64,000 nt of DNA, from positions 1-64,000 of the forward strand of contig JBIICI010000009.1 of assembly GCA_044238935.1 (NCBI GenBank), written 5' to 3'. Shown piece after piece: positions 36,466 through 44,615 of this stretch (position 1 is its first letter; each line of letters opens with the position of its first letter). This DNA is from JBIICI01 sp044238935 (lineage in GTDB: Bacteria > Pseudomonadota > Alphaproteobacteria > Micavibrionales > Micavibrionaceae). The position numbers were made by a program, and so were the translations under genes. The notes beneath the pieces are model-generated. The model saw only the letters and a list, made by a program, of their open reading frames with translations, did not search any database and was not told the DNA's origin.

Positions 36466-37967
36466 TTTTTACGCATCTGTTTCCGAATAAGCATAACATA
36501 GCCCGTAATACTAGCGGCAACGCTAAGCCCCAGCACAACACATAAGACAATATCACGCCAAAACCTGCCGATTAAGGGGATCAGCATATTCCATTTATGC
36601 AAAAATGAAAAGCTATAGCGTTCAATCATTTGCGGACGGGTCAGGGCTTCTTGAATTTTCCCCGTGGCAGGATCAACAAACAGGCGGCCTGCAAATTGAT
36701 GATGTTGATCGACATAATCCACTTGCCACACAGGCAGGGCTTTGTGGCGGAAATCATAATCAGGCGTAAAATGGGTGATGATCTTTGTATCGCGTACGTC
36801 TTTATGCTGGGGCTTTAGCCAATTCCTTGCATAAAAACGCGCCAGTTTTTCATCATTCATTGTGGATATATCATCATTATAGGCGTTGATGTACACTGCC
36901 CCTTGATGCGTGGGGATGCCTTTAAATTTTGCCTCCTTTGAATGGTCATGCTCAGATTTTGGCATGGCTGCCATGCTGTGGGATAGGCGATACATAATCC
37001 CCTCAGCTGTGTTTAACAGGCTGATCGCATTGATATGATGTGCTTGTGCGATGAGGTTTTTGGGGTTTTTTACCAATCTCTCAGGCGCAAGCGTGAAATT
37101 TTGAATGAGGGGAATCGGGGCGGCGGCGGTGGGGTTATAGCTGAGGGCGCTATAGATCAAATGATATGTGCCGCTGATGGATAACACTAATAAGGGCAGC
37201 CAAATTAGGATGCTAAAACGGCGATGATACCGCCGCCAGCCATCATTGATTTTGCGTTTTTTAATCATAAAAATCATCAAACATCCTGTAACGCCTAAGC
37301 CGATTAAAGGCAATAACAGCGCATTCATGCCGATTAAGCGCACAGGTTCATTGTGCATAAATGCCCATGTGTGAATCAGACCAAAGAATTTCTGTAACTG
37401 GGTTTTACGGTTATTTCCCAAACTTGCCAAGGCGTTTGTGCCTGTGTGAATATAGGCGGTTAGCGCATCGGGGCGGTCAAAGGTGATTTTATAAACCGGC
37501 AGCAGGCGGTTCACCCACGGATAGGCATCATCAAATTCTGTTTGTAAAGTGATGGTTTTGATCGGGGTTTCCTTTAAACCTGTATAATACCGCGCCAGCC
37601 ATATTGCGTGATCGTGATCTTGCTGTATGTCTAAAACCTGTTTTGTGTGTAAATTCACGTACAGGCGTGGTTTTTGGGAATCGCTGGTAATTTGCACCAT
37701 TGCCCCGTCATTTGAGGGCGTGATCTTAATCGTTTCAGCCGATGTAATCTTTTGAGTCTTTAAAATATCCGCGATATGCCCCACATCTTCTGATGCGATC
37801 TGCAGCGCAGGGGGCATAAACTGCACCGCTTGCGGCGTTGTCCAAGACATAATCGGATGCAGCAATCCCGACAATCCAAACAGAATAATTGCCGCTCCAC
37901 CCAGCCATCCTAAAATGGAATGAAATTTATTCGATTGCTGTAAAATCTTTGCGCGTAAGCGTGCCAT
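36462..37967 (-). CDS. PepSY-domain transmembrane protein (siderophore/iron utilisation type)
   Basis: A 501-residue inner-membrane protein of the PepSY-associated TM family (PiuB/FegB-like), which is often encoded beside TonB-dependent siderophore receptors and may reduce or process ferric siderophores. Membrane segments lie at about 20-40 (WLGGAAIILFGLSGLLHP), 205-230, 255-275 and 470-492. PepSY-like repeats sit in the periplasmic loops. An N-terminal KFHSILGWLGG motif is typical. It overlaps tonB by ATGA and starts 12 bp after the Abi-like gene stop. Confidence 0.85.
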   Translation of the reverse strand: MARLRAKILQQSNKFHSILGWLGGAAIILFGLSGLLHPIMSWTTPQAVQFMPPALQIASEDVGHIADILKTQKITSAETIKITPSNDGAMVQITSDSQKPRLYVNLHTKQVLDIQQDHDHAIWLARYYTGLKETPIKTITLQTEFDDAYPWVNRLLPVYKITFDRPDALTAYIHTGTNALASLGNNRKTQLQKFFGLIHTWAFMHNEPVRLIGMNALLLPLIGLGVTGCLMIFMIKKRKINDGWRRYHRRFSILIWLPLLVLSISGTYHLIYSALSYNPTAAAPIPLIQNFTLAPERLVKNPKNLIAQAHHINAISLLNTAEGIMYRLSHSMAAMPKSEHDHSKEAKFKGIPTHQGAVYINAYNDDISTMNDEKLARFYARNWLKPQHKDVRDTKIITHFTPDYDFRHKALPVWQVDYVDQHHQFAGRLFVDPATGKIQEALTRPQMIERYSFSFLHKWNMLIPLIGRFWRDIVLCVVLGLSVAASITGYVMLIRKQMRKK

Positions 37968-37979
37968 GTGTGGTGTTCC

Positions 37980-38645
37980 TTATAAATCTGTTTTGTCCTT
38001 AAGCGGAAATTGCGAAATTAATTTTGTAACTGTCTGAATATCATGCATCCATTTAGCTGTTATCGTGCTGCGCCATGCGATTAGTTCATAAATTTTATTG
38101 TAATCGTCTTGAATATTTCTATAGAAAATGGGCTCGTGATGCGCAATACGGTTACGAAGTTTCCTAAGAATAGTCACATTATCATAAATCTTTGATCTTA
38201 TTGCCCAAGGGGGTAATACCAAATCTGCATAGGGAAAGGCCGTTTTGATATGTGGAATCCATAATGTTTTATCATGTCTTTTTGTGAACATATTTTCCCA
38301 GAATACAAAATTTAACTCTGCGACCACCTTTCCCATTGTTGGGTTTTGCATTTTTGCAGTATTGTTTAGATGTAGTTTGGGGGAGTCTGGTAAGGTGTTT
38401 ATAAAGCCTTTATTCCAAGGCCAATTTGACGTATGAACCTTTGTCAAACACTGGGTAACAGCATTCCTTAAGCTGACTTCCAAAAGATGCAACGGGATGA
38501 TAAAAGCGGCGGATAGCTCTAAATTCCATTGATAGAGTTCCAGTGCGCGATTGCGATCCCCATCACAATGCTGCAAATAGGTTGCAAATCGCGGCTCAGA
38601 TAGGATATGAGGAATATCGTGCAGTTGATGGGATGAGAATTGCAT
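37980..38645 (-). CDS. Abi-like protein (Abi_2/AbiD-F family, HEPN type)
   Basis: A 221-residue protein of the Abi_2 family, related to lactococcal AbiD/AbiF abortive-infection proteins. The N-terminus (LSEPRFATYLQHCDGDRNRA, then LELYQWNLELSAAFIIPLHL) is typical, and the C-terminal HEPN RNase-like motif is present as RNRIAHHEPIF (Arg164 to His169, an RX4H motif). Family members are thought to stop phage growth by RNA cleavage, but many are uncharacterised. It lies inside the TonB uptake cluster on the same strand as its neighbours. Confidence 0.8.
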   Translation of the reverse strand: MQFSSHQLHDIPHILSEPRFATYLQHCDGDRNRALELYQWNLELSAAFIIPLHLLEVSLRNAVTQCLTKVHTSNWPWNKGFINTLPDSPKLHLNNTAKMQNPTMGKVVAELNFVFWENMFTKRHDKTLWIPHIKTAFPYADLVLPPWAIRSKIYDNVTILRKLRNRIAHHEPIFYRNIQDDYNKIYELIAWRSTITAKWMHDIQTVTKLISQFPLKDKTDL

Positions 38646-38676
38646 TTTTATGTATTTCTATAAATTTTAAAAGATG

Positions 38677-38705
38677 TTGACATTTTATTATGTTGGATTT
38701 ATCCT
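38677..38705 (+). promoter_or_regulatory. Sigma-70-like promoter for a candidate small RNA
   Basis: TTGACA (38677-38682, perfect consensus) and TATCCT (38700-38705) are separated by 17 bases on the plus strand. No plus-strand gene follows; a strong hairpin terminator lies 65-90 bases downstream. Confidence 0.5.
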
Positions 38706-38711
38706 ACATAT

Positions 38712-38797
38712 ATAAGCTTATGAGAACGATGGCTTTAAGCCCCCCCTCATAGTGAAAAGATTTTAGAAGAAACTCGCCCCTCTGGGCGAGTTTTTTT
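38712..38797 (+). ncRNA. Candidate small RNA, about 85 nt
   Basis: Bounded by the promoter at 38677-38705 and the terminator at 38770-38797, in the gap between the Abi-like gene and the TonB-dependent receptor (both minus strand). The transcript would hold a C-rich run (AAGCCCCCCCTC) before the terminator stem. A 10-codon ORF (MRTMALSPPS, 38720-38752) also fits inside but lacks a ribosome site and a downstream gene to control. I do not recognise a known RNA family. Position suggests a link to metal uptake. Confidence 0.4.
38770..38797 (+). terminator. Intrinsic terminator
   Basis: A 10-bp stem AAACTCGCCC/GGGCGAGTTT with a 4-base loop is followed by a run of Ts (38791-38797). The T-run favours plus-strand termination of the candidate small RNA. 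On the minus strand the same stem lies about 25 bases after the receptor stop and could also end that transcript. Confidence 0.8.
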
Positions 38798-38820
38798 ATG
38801 AATGAAGACTTTATCAAACC

Positions 38821-40932
38821 CTAAAACCCTTTCCGCAGTCCTACATAAAATGTACGGGGATTTCCGGGTCTATATTCAATATCCGCGCTGCCGACTTGGT
38901 TGCTGGTAAAGGTGGAATAGAGGCGGTCTGTGACATTCATCACGCGCCCATACAGTTCCAGATTGTCCCCCATATCATAGCTGGCGCGCAGGTTAAACAG
39001 ATTATGACCGCCATATTTTTGGGTATTGGTTTCATCGGTATAATATGATCCCAAATGCTCCCACTCTGTTTCCCATTCGGTATTTTTCAGGTAATGCGGG
39101 CGATATTGAATCGCGACATTGCCCAATGTGCGGGGGGCGCGGGCGATGTCATTGCCAGCATAATTGATCTGACGAGCTGGTGATCCGACAATCGCGGTAA
39201 AATCATCATATTTTTGACGACTGTAACTAAGACCTGTGCTAAAGCCCCATTCATCGCTGATGTCACCATTAAAGCCAATCTCAACCCCTTGATGCGTGGT
39301 TTTACCGGCATTGGTGGTCAAACGGTCATTCAGGATAGGATCGATATAGGATACAATATCATCACTGGTAATCATGTGATACAGGGTGGTTTCATAATTC
39401 AACCAACCCCAATATTGACCGCGTGTCCCAATCTCAAAACTATCACTTTGGACAGGTTTTAAATCTTGGGCATTTTTTACCGATCCTGATCTGAATAAAT
39501 TGCCAGATGAGGGCACACGGAACGAATGGCGGTAATTGGCAAACAGATTTAACGCATCATGCACATCGTATGTCACGCCCAATTTGGGATTAAAGCTGTC
39601 AAAGGATACGTCCTGTGATGGGGGGCGCAAATGCGTAAATCCGCCAAATCCCGCCTGTGTTTGTGCCACAGAGGAACTGAGGCGATCGGTATAGTCAATA
39701 TAGAAATAATCATATCGCCCGCCTGCGGTTAAACGCAATTTTTCTGTTGCCGCCCATTCGGCTTGGGCGTATGGGGAAATGGTCAGTTGATTTGTATCAA
39801 AATCATAATTCACCCGCCCTGTTTCACGGGCTGAGAAAATAGTTTGCCCAGATCGCGTCAGTGTTAAACGCTTTTCCAAATAGCGGGAGGGCGTATAATC
39901 CACATCCAACCCCGTAATTAATTCCGTATTCAAATCATCCAGATTTTGGCGATAGCGGCTCAGCATCCCATAAGAGCGAAAGGAATTGATATAATCCTGT
40001 GCATCAAAATTCAGCATCCAGCTGGGCATCAGGGTCATTTCATTGCTGCGGAAATAAGGTGTGAAGCTAATCAACTGATCTTGATTCGGTTCATAATTCA
40101 CTTCGGTCGAAAGCCTGAACGCCTCGACTTCACGTCTGCCGATATTGCCTTGGAACAGATTTCTCTTGGTGTTATTGCGGTAATCACTTTTTGATAATCC
40201 CGATACGCCGTTTTGGTCAATGGTGGAATAAGACATAACGGTTTTAAAGGAGGTTTCATCATTGATAAAGCCGTCTAATTTGATATTGGTGGAATAGCGT
40301 GTGTAATCGCCATTTTCACGGAATCCATTATTATCGGTCGCATTAAAATCAATCCGAATGCCGGCTTGGTCGTTAATGGGTGCGCCTGCGGAAATCAGCG
40401 TGCGCTTCCAATCGTATGATCCATATTCGGGATTGATGCTAAGCATCGGTTTATCGGGTGTATCAGGGGTCAGCACATTGATAATCCCCCCAATCGCATC
40501 ACTGCCATACAGGGCCGAACCGGGGCCTTTGGTGATCTCAATGCCCCCTGCTTGGGGGATATCAATCTCATAGAGCGCGTTATGGTTAAATGCGCCTGTG
40601 GGACGAATCGGTAGGCCGTCTTCTAGGAATAAATACACCGCCCCTGTGGTGATGGGTTGGCGAATGGCGGTCATATGCCCTTCACCGCCTAAATTATTCA
40701 CATATACCCCTGCGGTACGGTTTAGGATTTCGGCAGGATGGGACGGAGAAACGCGCTTAAGTTCCTTCTTATCAATCACCGCAACGGAGCTGGTTTGCTT
40801 ATTGATGGGCTTGCCTTCGCGCGTGGCGGTGACGCTGATGGTATCGAGTTTGGTTTTCGTGTTGGCGTATGCAGCTGGAGTAACACACAAGATTGCGCTG
40901 GTCAATAACAGACCTGTTTTGAAATAAGACAT
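38821..40932 (-). CDS. TonB-dependent outer-membrane receptor
   Basis: A 703-residue ligand-gated porin for a metal chelate or other large nutrient. The signal peptide ends near residue 23 (VTPAAYA), followed by a TonB-box-like segment (KLDTISVTATRE), the plug domain with IEITKGPGSALYGSDAIGGI, and a beta-barrel ending in the aromatic-terminated strand (RTFYVGLRKGF). AAGGAAAA precedes the ATG. With tonB, the PepSY protein and the DUF2946-like protein it makes a coherent uptake set. The substrate is uncertain: PepSY points to siderophores, while DUF2946 partners sometimes suggest copper. Confidence 0.94.
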   Translation of the reverse strand: MSYFKTGLLLTSAILCVTPAAYANTKTKLDTISVTATREGKPINKQTSSVAVIDKKELKRVSPSHPAEILNRTAGVYVNNLGGEGHMTAIRQPITTGAVYLFLEDGLPIRPTGAFNHNALYEIDIPQAGGIEITKGPGSALYGSDAIGGIINVLTPDTPDKPMLSINPEYGSYDWKRTLISAGAPINDQAGIRIDFNATDNNGFRENGDYTRYSTNIKLDGFINDETSFKTVMSYSTIDQNGVSGLSKSDYRNNTKRNLFQGNIGRREVEAFRLSTEVNYEPNQDQLISFTPYFRSNEMTLMPSWMLNFDAQDYINSFRSYGMLSRYRQNLDDLNTELITGLDVDYTPSRYLEKRLTLTRSGQTIFSARETGRVNYDFDTNQLTISPYAQAEWAATEKLRLTAGGRYDYFYIDYTDRLSSSVAQTQAGFGGFTHLRPPSQDVSFDSFNPKLGVTYDVHDALNLFANYRHSFRVPSSGNLFRSGSVKNAQDLKPVQSDSFEIGTRGQYWGWLNYETTLYHMITSDDIVSYIDPILNDRLTTNAGKTTHQGVEIGFNGDISDEWGFSTGLSYSRQKYDDFTAIVGSPARQINYAGNDIARAPRTLGNVAIQYRPHYLKNTEWETEWEHLGSYYTDETNTQKYGGHNLFNLRASYDMGDNLELYGRVMNVTDRLYSTFTSNQVGSADIEYRPGNPRTFYVGLRKGF

Positions 40933-40977
40933 AAGGATTTTCCTTGATAAAAATGATTTAAAAATTAAGATCGATTT

Positions 40978-41412
40978 TTATAAGGAAACAGGCGGGGCGC
41001 GGCTGGCATGTGCGGTGATGGACGATTTGATAATATCCGCATCATTATAAATTCCCCAATCATTCCCATGGGATATGGGGTATAAGATAGCGGCAATATC
41101 AATATGGGGGGCAATGAATACCGCCATATTATGGGCATGAATAAAACAAAGACCACATTCTGGGGCATGGTGCGTTGGGGTTTTATGGTCAGGTAAATCC
41201 CCTAAATCGGCAATATCGACATATTCAAAGCCATTTTCGGTACAGATCAGGATTTTCCCATCTGTAGAAACTTCGTTCAGAAATTCTGCGGTACTGGTGG
41301 GCTGTTCTTCAGGAATGGCGGCATAGGATGCCACAAAGGGCAAGACGGCATTTAATAAAAATGCCATCAATAATGTTAAAAACCATGATTTGCGAAAATC
41401 AGATACGCGCAT
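40978..41412 (-). CDS. DUF2946-like small exported protein
   Basis: A 144-residue protein with an N-terminal signal or anchor segment (FLTLLMAFLLNAVLPFVASYA) and a conserved-looking metal-ligand patch HHAPECGLCFIHAH near residues 82-95, the CxxC plus His pattern of DUF2946-type proteins that neighbour metal-uptake receptors. It is upstream of the TonB-dependent receptor with a 45-bp gap, likely in the same transcript. There is no ribosome site; the promoter at 41421-41449 would start the RNA within a few bases of the ATG. The exact function of the family is unknown. Confidence 0.65.
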   Translation of the reverse strand: MRVSDFRKSWFLTLLMAFLLNAVLPFVASYAAIPEEQPTSTAEFLNEVSTDGKILICTENGFEYVDIADLGDLPDHKTPTHHAPECGLCFIHAHNMAVFIAPHIDIAAILYPISHGNDWGIYNDADIIKSSITAHASRAPPVSL

Positions 41413-41420
41413 AAAAATGA

Positions 41421-41449
41421 TTTATACAGGACAAATAAAAAGTGGTCAA
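41421..41449 (-). promoter_or_regulatory. Promoter giving a near-leaderless transcript of the DUF2946-like gene
   Basis: On the minus strand TTGACC (41449-41444) and TATAAA (41426-41421) are exactly 17 bases apart. The expected start, about 7 bases past the -10, lies within a few bases of the ATG at 41412. The -35 is embedded in the small inverted repeat GTGGTCAAGCCAC, a possible operator. Confidence 0.55.
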
Positions 41450-41490
41450 GCCACCCACGATTTTTGGGGGCGTGATTTTCTACCAGTATC

Positions 41491-42396
41491 CTAATCCCAC
41501 TTAAACAAGCCTTGTTCGCTTTGTTGCTGCCGCATGCGAAAGCCAAAGGCGCGCTCTTCGGTTAGATCATCAATGCAATATAGGCATGATACGCCTTTTT
41601 CATAGGAGGGGTGGCGCACTTCTTCATAGGTCAGTGGCCAGCCGCAGGAATAGCACATATCGTAACGCCCTTCCTTCAACCCATGCCCCACGCCGACGCG
41701 GCGATCAAAGACGAAACAATCCCCTTTCCACAGGCTTTGTTCTTCGGGGATTTCCTCCAGATATTTTAAGATGCCACCTTTCAAGTGATAGACATTTTCA
41801 AAACCTTGATTCAGCATATAGCTGGATGCTTTTTCGCAACGAATCCCACCTGTGCAGAACATGGCGATTTTTTTGTGTTTTTTGGGGTCTAAGTTCGCCT
41901 CAACATAGGGGGCAAATTCGGTAAAAACCTTAATATCAGGATTGATAGCGTTTTCAAATGTGCCGATGGCGATTTCATAATCATTGCGTGTATCCAGCAC
42001 AATCATGTCAGGGTCACTGATAATATCATTCCAATCTTTGGGATCAACATAAGTCCCAACAATTTCCTCAGGCTTTGCCTTATCGGTGCGCATGGTGATG
42101 ATTTCTTTTTTGATCCGTACCTTCATGCGACGAAACGGCTTTGCGCTGGCGGTGGCGTATTTCACTTCGCCTTGGCGCACATCACAGAGTTGATCTAAAA
42201 TATCGATCATATCATCAATGGCTTGGTGCGATCCCGCAATCGTGCCATTGACCCCCTCAGGCGCGATCAGCAATGTGCCGTAAACCCCTAAATCATCGCA
42301 ATGCGTTTTCAGTCGCACCTGTAAATCCTCAAGGTGATGGAGGGCAACAAAGCGGTATAAAGCCGCGACTTTCCATGTGTCTATTTTTTCGGTCAT
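41491..42396 (-). CDS. trhO: tRNA uridine(34) hydroxylase TrhO (YceA type)
   Basis: Rhodanese-domain enzyme of the TrhO family, which forms 5-hydroxyuridine at position 34 of some tRNAs. The N-terminal acylphosphatase-like part (LLIAPEGVNGTIAGS near residue 40) is followed by the rhodanese core with the catalytic loop FCTGGIRCEKASSYML near 185 and a C-terminal Cys motif (CYSCGWPL and CLYC). The frame is open to an ATG at 42432; the ATG at 42396 (MTEKIDTWKVAALYRF) matches family N-termini better, giving 301 residues. It is divergent from pepA. Confidence 0.9.
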   Translation of the reverse strand: MTEKIDTWKVAALYRFVALHHLEDLQVRLKTHCDDLGVYGTLLIAPEGVNGTIAGSHQAIDDMIDILDQLCDVRQGEVKYATASAKPFRRMKVRIKKEIITMRTDKAKPEEIVGTYVDPKDWNDIISDPDMIVLDTRNDYEIAIGTFENAINPDIKVFTEFAPYVEANLDPKKHKKIAMFCTGGIRCEKASSYMLNQGFENVYHLKGGILKYLEEIPEEQSLWKGDCFVFDRRVGVGHGLKEGRYDMCYSCGWPLTYEEVRHPSYEKGVSCLYCIDDLTEERAFGFRMRQQQSEQGLFKWD

Positions 42397-42497
42397 TTTA
42401 TTTGTTTGGTTCTTGTTGATTCTAAAATTCATGGTATCTTAGATCAAGTTGACTTTTAAATTCTACAAAAAACATCATAACGGAGCTTACCTATTTT

Positions 42498-44012
42498 ATG
42501 GATATGACCATCAATTTTAAAAAAACTGCCCCTAAAGCCGATTTTATTGTTTTACCGCTGGGGGATACGCAAGCTCTATCGCCTTTGGCGGCCGAAATTG
42601 ATGCAAAATCAGGTGGGCTCTTAACCAGTGCTATCGCAAATTCCAAGGGATTTAAAGGCAAAATGGGGCAGTTTTTGAGCGTGCATTTGCCATCATCTTG
42701 TGAGTATAAAATTGCTGTGCTGGCCGGCTTTGGTGTGGCAGAAGATGAATCCGTGACCTATACCAAAATCCAAGATTTCGGCGGTAAAATTTTTGCGCAG
42801 GTTTCAGGACTGAACTTAGCCCACGGCGTGATTGAGGCGGATTTTGTTTTGCAAAATCTGTCCTTAAAACATGATGAATCTGCCGCGCGTTTGGGCTTTG
42901 GGGTGTTGCGTCGTTCATACCGTTTTGATCAGTATAAATCGAAAAAAGATAAAAAAGACAAAGAGGCGGATGTTAAAATCAAAACAATCGACATTGTCAC
43001 AAAGGCTGAAAGCGATACAGCGTTCAAAGAGTTGAACGCGATCAATAGCGGCATATTCTGGGCGCGGGATTTGGTGAATTTAGCCCCGAATGATTTATAT
43101 CCTGAATCTTATGCGCAGCGCATTAAGGATGAATGTAAGCCTTTGGGCATTGCGGTGACCATTTTTGATGATAAAAAATTGGAAAAAATGGGTGCAGGCG
43201 GGATTTTGGCTGTGGGCAAGGGATCAGAGCGCAAGCCATGTATGGTGATCTTGCATTGGAAAGGCAAAAATAAATCCAAGGATTCTGCCCCAATTGCTCT
43301 CGTCGGTAAAGGCGTGACCTTTGACACAGGCGGAATCTCGATCAAACCTGCTGCCAATATGGATGAAATGAAAAATGATATGGGCGGATCAGCGGCAGTT
43401 GTTGGGGCGATGAAAGCCTTGGCTTTGATGGGCTGTGAGCATGAAGTGATCGGGCTTGTCGGCTTGGTGGAAAATATGCCCTCGCATAATGCGTACAGAC
43501 CGGGGGATATTTTGACCTCTTTGTCTGGAAAAACCGTTGAGGTGTTAAATACAGATGCCGAAGGGCGTTTGGTGTTAATGGATGTGCTGCATTATGCACA
43601 GGATAAATATAAACCTGCCTTGGTTGTTGATTTGGCAACCTTAACAGGCGCAATTGTCGTGGCCTTGGGGCAGGAATATGCAGGGCTTTATGCCAATGAT
43701 GAAAAGGTCTGGGATCATTTCCAAAATGCCAGCCTTGAGAGTGGCGAAAAAATATGGCGTATGCCGCTTGACGAAGCCTTCCGCCAAGATGTCAAAAGTG
43801 AGATTGCCGATCTGAAAAATATCGGATCAGGCGGCAAAGCGGGAAGCTGCACAGCGGCCGCCTTTTTACAGCATTTCATCAAAAAAGATCAAAAATGGGT
43901 GCATATTGATATTGCTGGCACAGCCTTTAAGGGCAAAAATACCGATGAGGGCATTAAAGGTGCAACAGGATACGGTGTGCATTTATTGACCAGCCTTGTG
44001 CAGAACTATTAA
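42498..44012 (+). CDS. pepA: Leucyl aminopeptidase
   Basis: A 504-residue M17 metallo-aminopeptidase that frees N-terminal residues in the cytosol; relatives also bind DNA in plasmid dimer resolution. The C-terminal catalytic domain shows the di-metal ligands and signatures: LVGKGVTFDTGGISIKP near 275, MKNDMGGSAAVVGAMKAL near 300, and the family signature NTDAEGRLVL near 355. The N-terminal macro-like domain covers about residues 15-180. An ATG two codons later is also possible. It follows a divergent gap with trhO. Confidence 0.95.
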   Translation: MDMTINFKKTAPKADFIVLPLGDTQALSPLAAEIDAKSGGLLTSAIANSKGFKGKMGQFLSVHLPSSCEYKIAVLAGFGVAEDESVTYTKIQDFGGKIFAQVSGLNLAHGVIEADFVLQNLSLKHDESAARLGFGVLRRSYRFDQYKSKKDKKDKEADVKIKTIDIVTKAESDTAFKELNAINSGIFWARDLVNLAPNDLYPESYAQRIKDECKPLGIAVTIFDDKKLEKMGAGGILAVGKGSERKPCMVILHWKGKNKSKDSAPIALVGKGVTFDTGGISIKPAANMDEMKNDMGGSAAVVGAMKALALMGCEHEVIGLVGLVENMPSHNAYRPGDILTSLSGKTVEVLNTDAEGRLVLMDVLHYAQDKYKPALVVDLATLTGAIVVALGQEYAGLYANDEKVWDHFQNASLESGEKIWRMPLDEAFRQDVKSEIADLKNIGSGGKAGSCTAAAFLQHFIKKDQKWVHIDIAGTAFKGKNTDEGIKGATGYGVHLLTSLVQNY

Positions 44013-44024
44013 AGAATCGTGGAT

Positions 44025-44432
44025 TCATTCCTCTGTTCCCGTGTCTTCAATGCCTTTTTCTAAGGCATTGCGGGCAGTGGTGGCTAGGTTTTCGTATTTT
44101 CTAAGGAATGTCTCTAATTGATCTTCCTCCAACTCTTCTAAATCCAAAAGCGCATTATGTGCGCCTTTGGTTGCGCGGATAATTTCATCTAATTTAATTT
44201 GAATGGCTTTTGTGTCCCTGTTTTGGGTGTTTTGAATTAAAAATACCATCAAAAATGTAATAATCGTCGTGCCCGTATTAATGACCAATTGCCATGTATC
44301 ACTGAAACCAAACAATGGTCCCGTTATAATCCAGATTGCAATAATCAGTACAGCGCATGTAAACACAATCGGTCGCCCACAAAAACGGGCAATATTTTTT
44401 GCAAAACGTGCATATAGGCTGGTATTTGTCAT
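44025..44432 (-). CDS. Low-affinity iron permease-like membrane protein
   Basis: A 135-residue protein of the low-affinity iron permease (Fet4-related) family of short bacterial members. Two membrane segments are clear (VFTCAVLIIAIWIITGPLFG and INTGTTIITFLMVFLIQNTQ), the second ending in the family's conserved IQNTQNRDTKAIQIKLDE. The C-terminal 55 residues form a charged helix. The iron role of the bacterial members is unproven. AAGGATTTTAAC precedes the ATG. The gene is convergent with pepA. Confidence 0.82.
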   Translation of the reverse strand: MTNTSLYARFAKNIARFCGRPIVFTCAVLIIAIWIITGPLFGFSDTWQLVINTGTTIITFLMVFLIQNTQNRDTKAIQIKLDEIIRATKGAHNALLDLEELEEDQLETFLRKYENLATTARNALEKGIEDTGTEE

Positions 44433-44455
44433 GTTAAAATCCTTTTTATATCTTT

Positions 44456-44479
44456 TGCTTTTGGAAAAGCATTTTTTTT
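44456..44479 (+). terminator. Hairpin followed by a T-run
   Basis: TGCTTTTGGAAAAGCA forms a short stem followed by eight Ts. It would stop plus-strand transcription before the zincin-like gene, but lies 440 bp past pepA, so its partner transcript is unclear. Confidence 0.35.
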
Positions 44480-44615
44480 GAAAAAAGTAGGAAGTTTTTA
44501 AGATTCACTGTTGCATAATGAAATCAGGTTACAGGATGTAAGCATAAAACCCCGATCAGAATGAGTATCAATTTGGAAGCACATTATATAATAAAAATAC
44601 GGAAAAGATACCAAA

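Noticed and set aside
38720..38752. 10-codon leader peptide (MRTMALSPPS) before a hairpin, suggesting attenuation
   Set aside because: There is no plus-strand gene after the terminator to regulate and no Shine-Dalgarno; a small RNA is the simpler reading.
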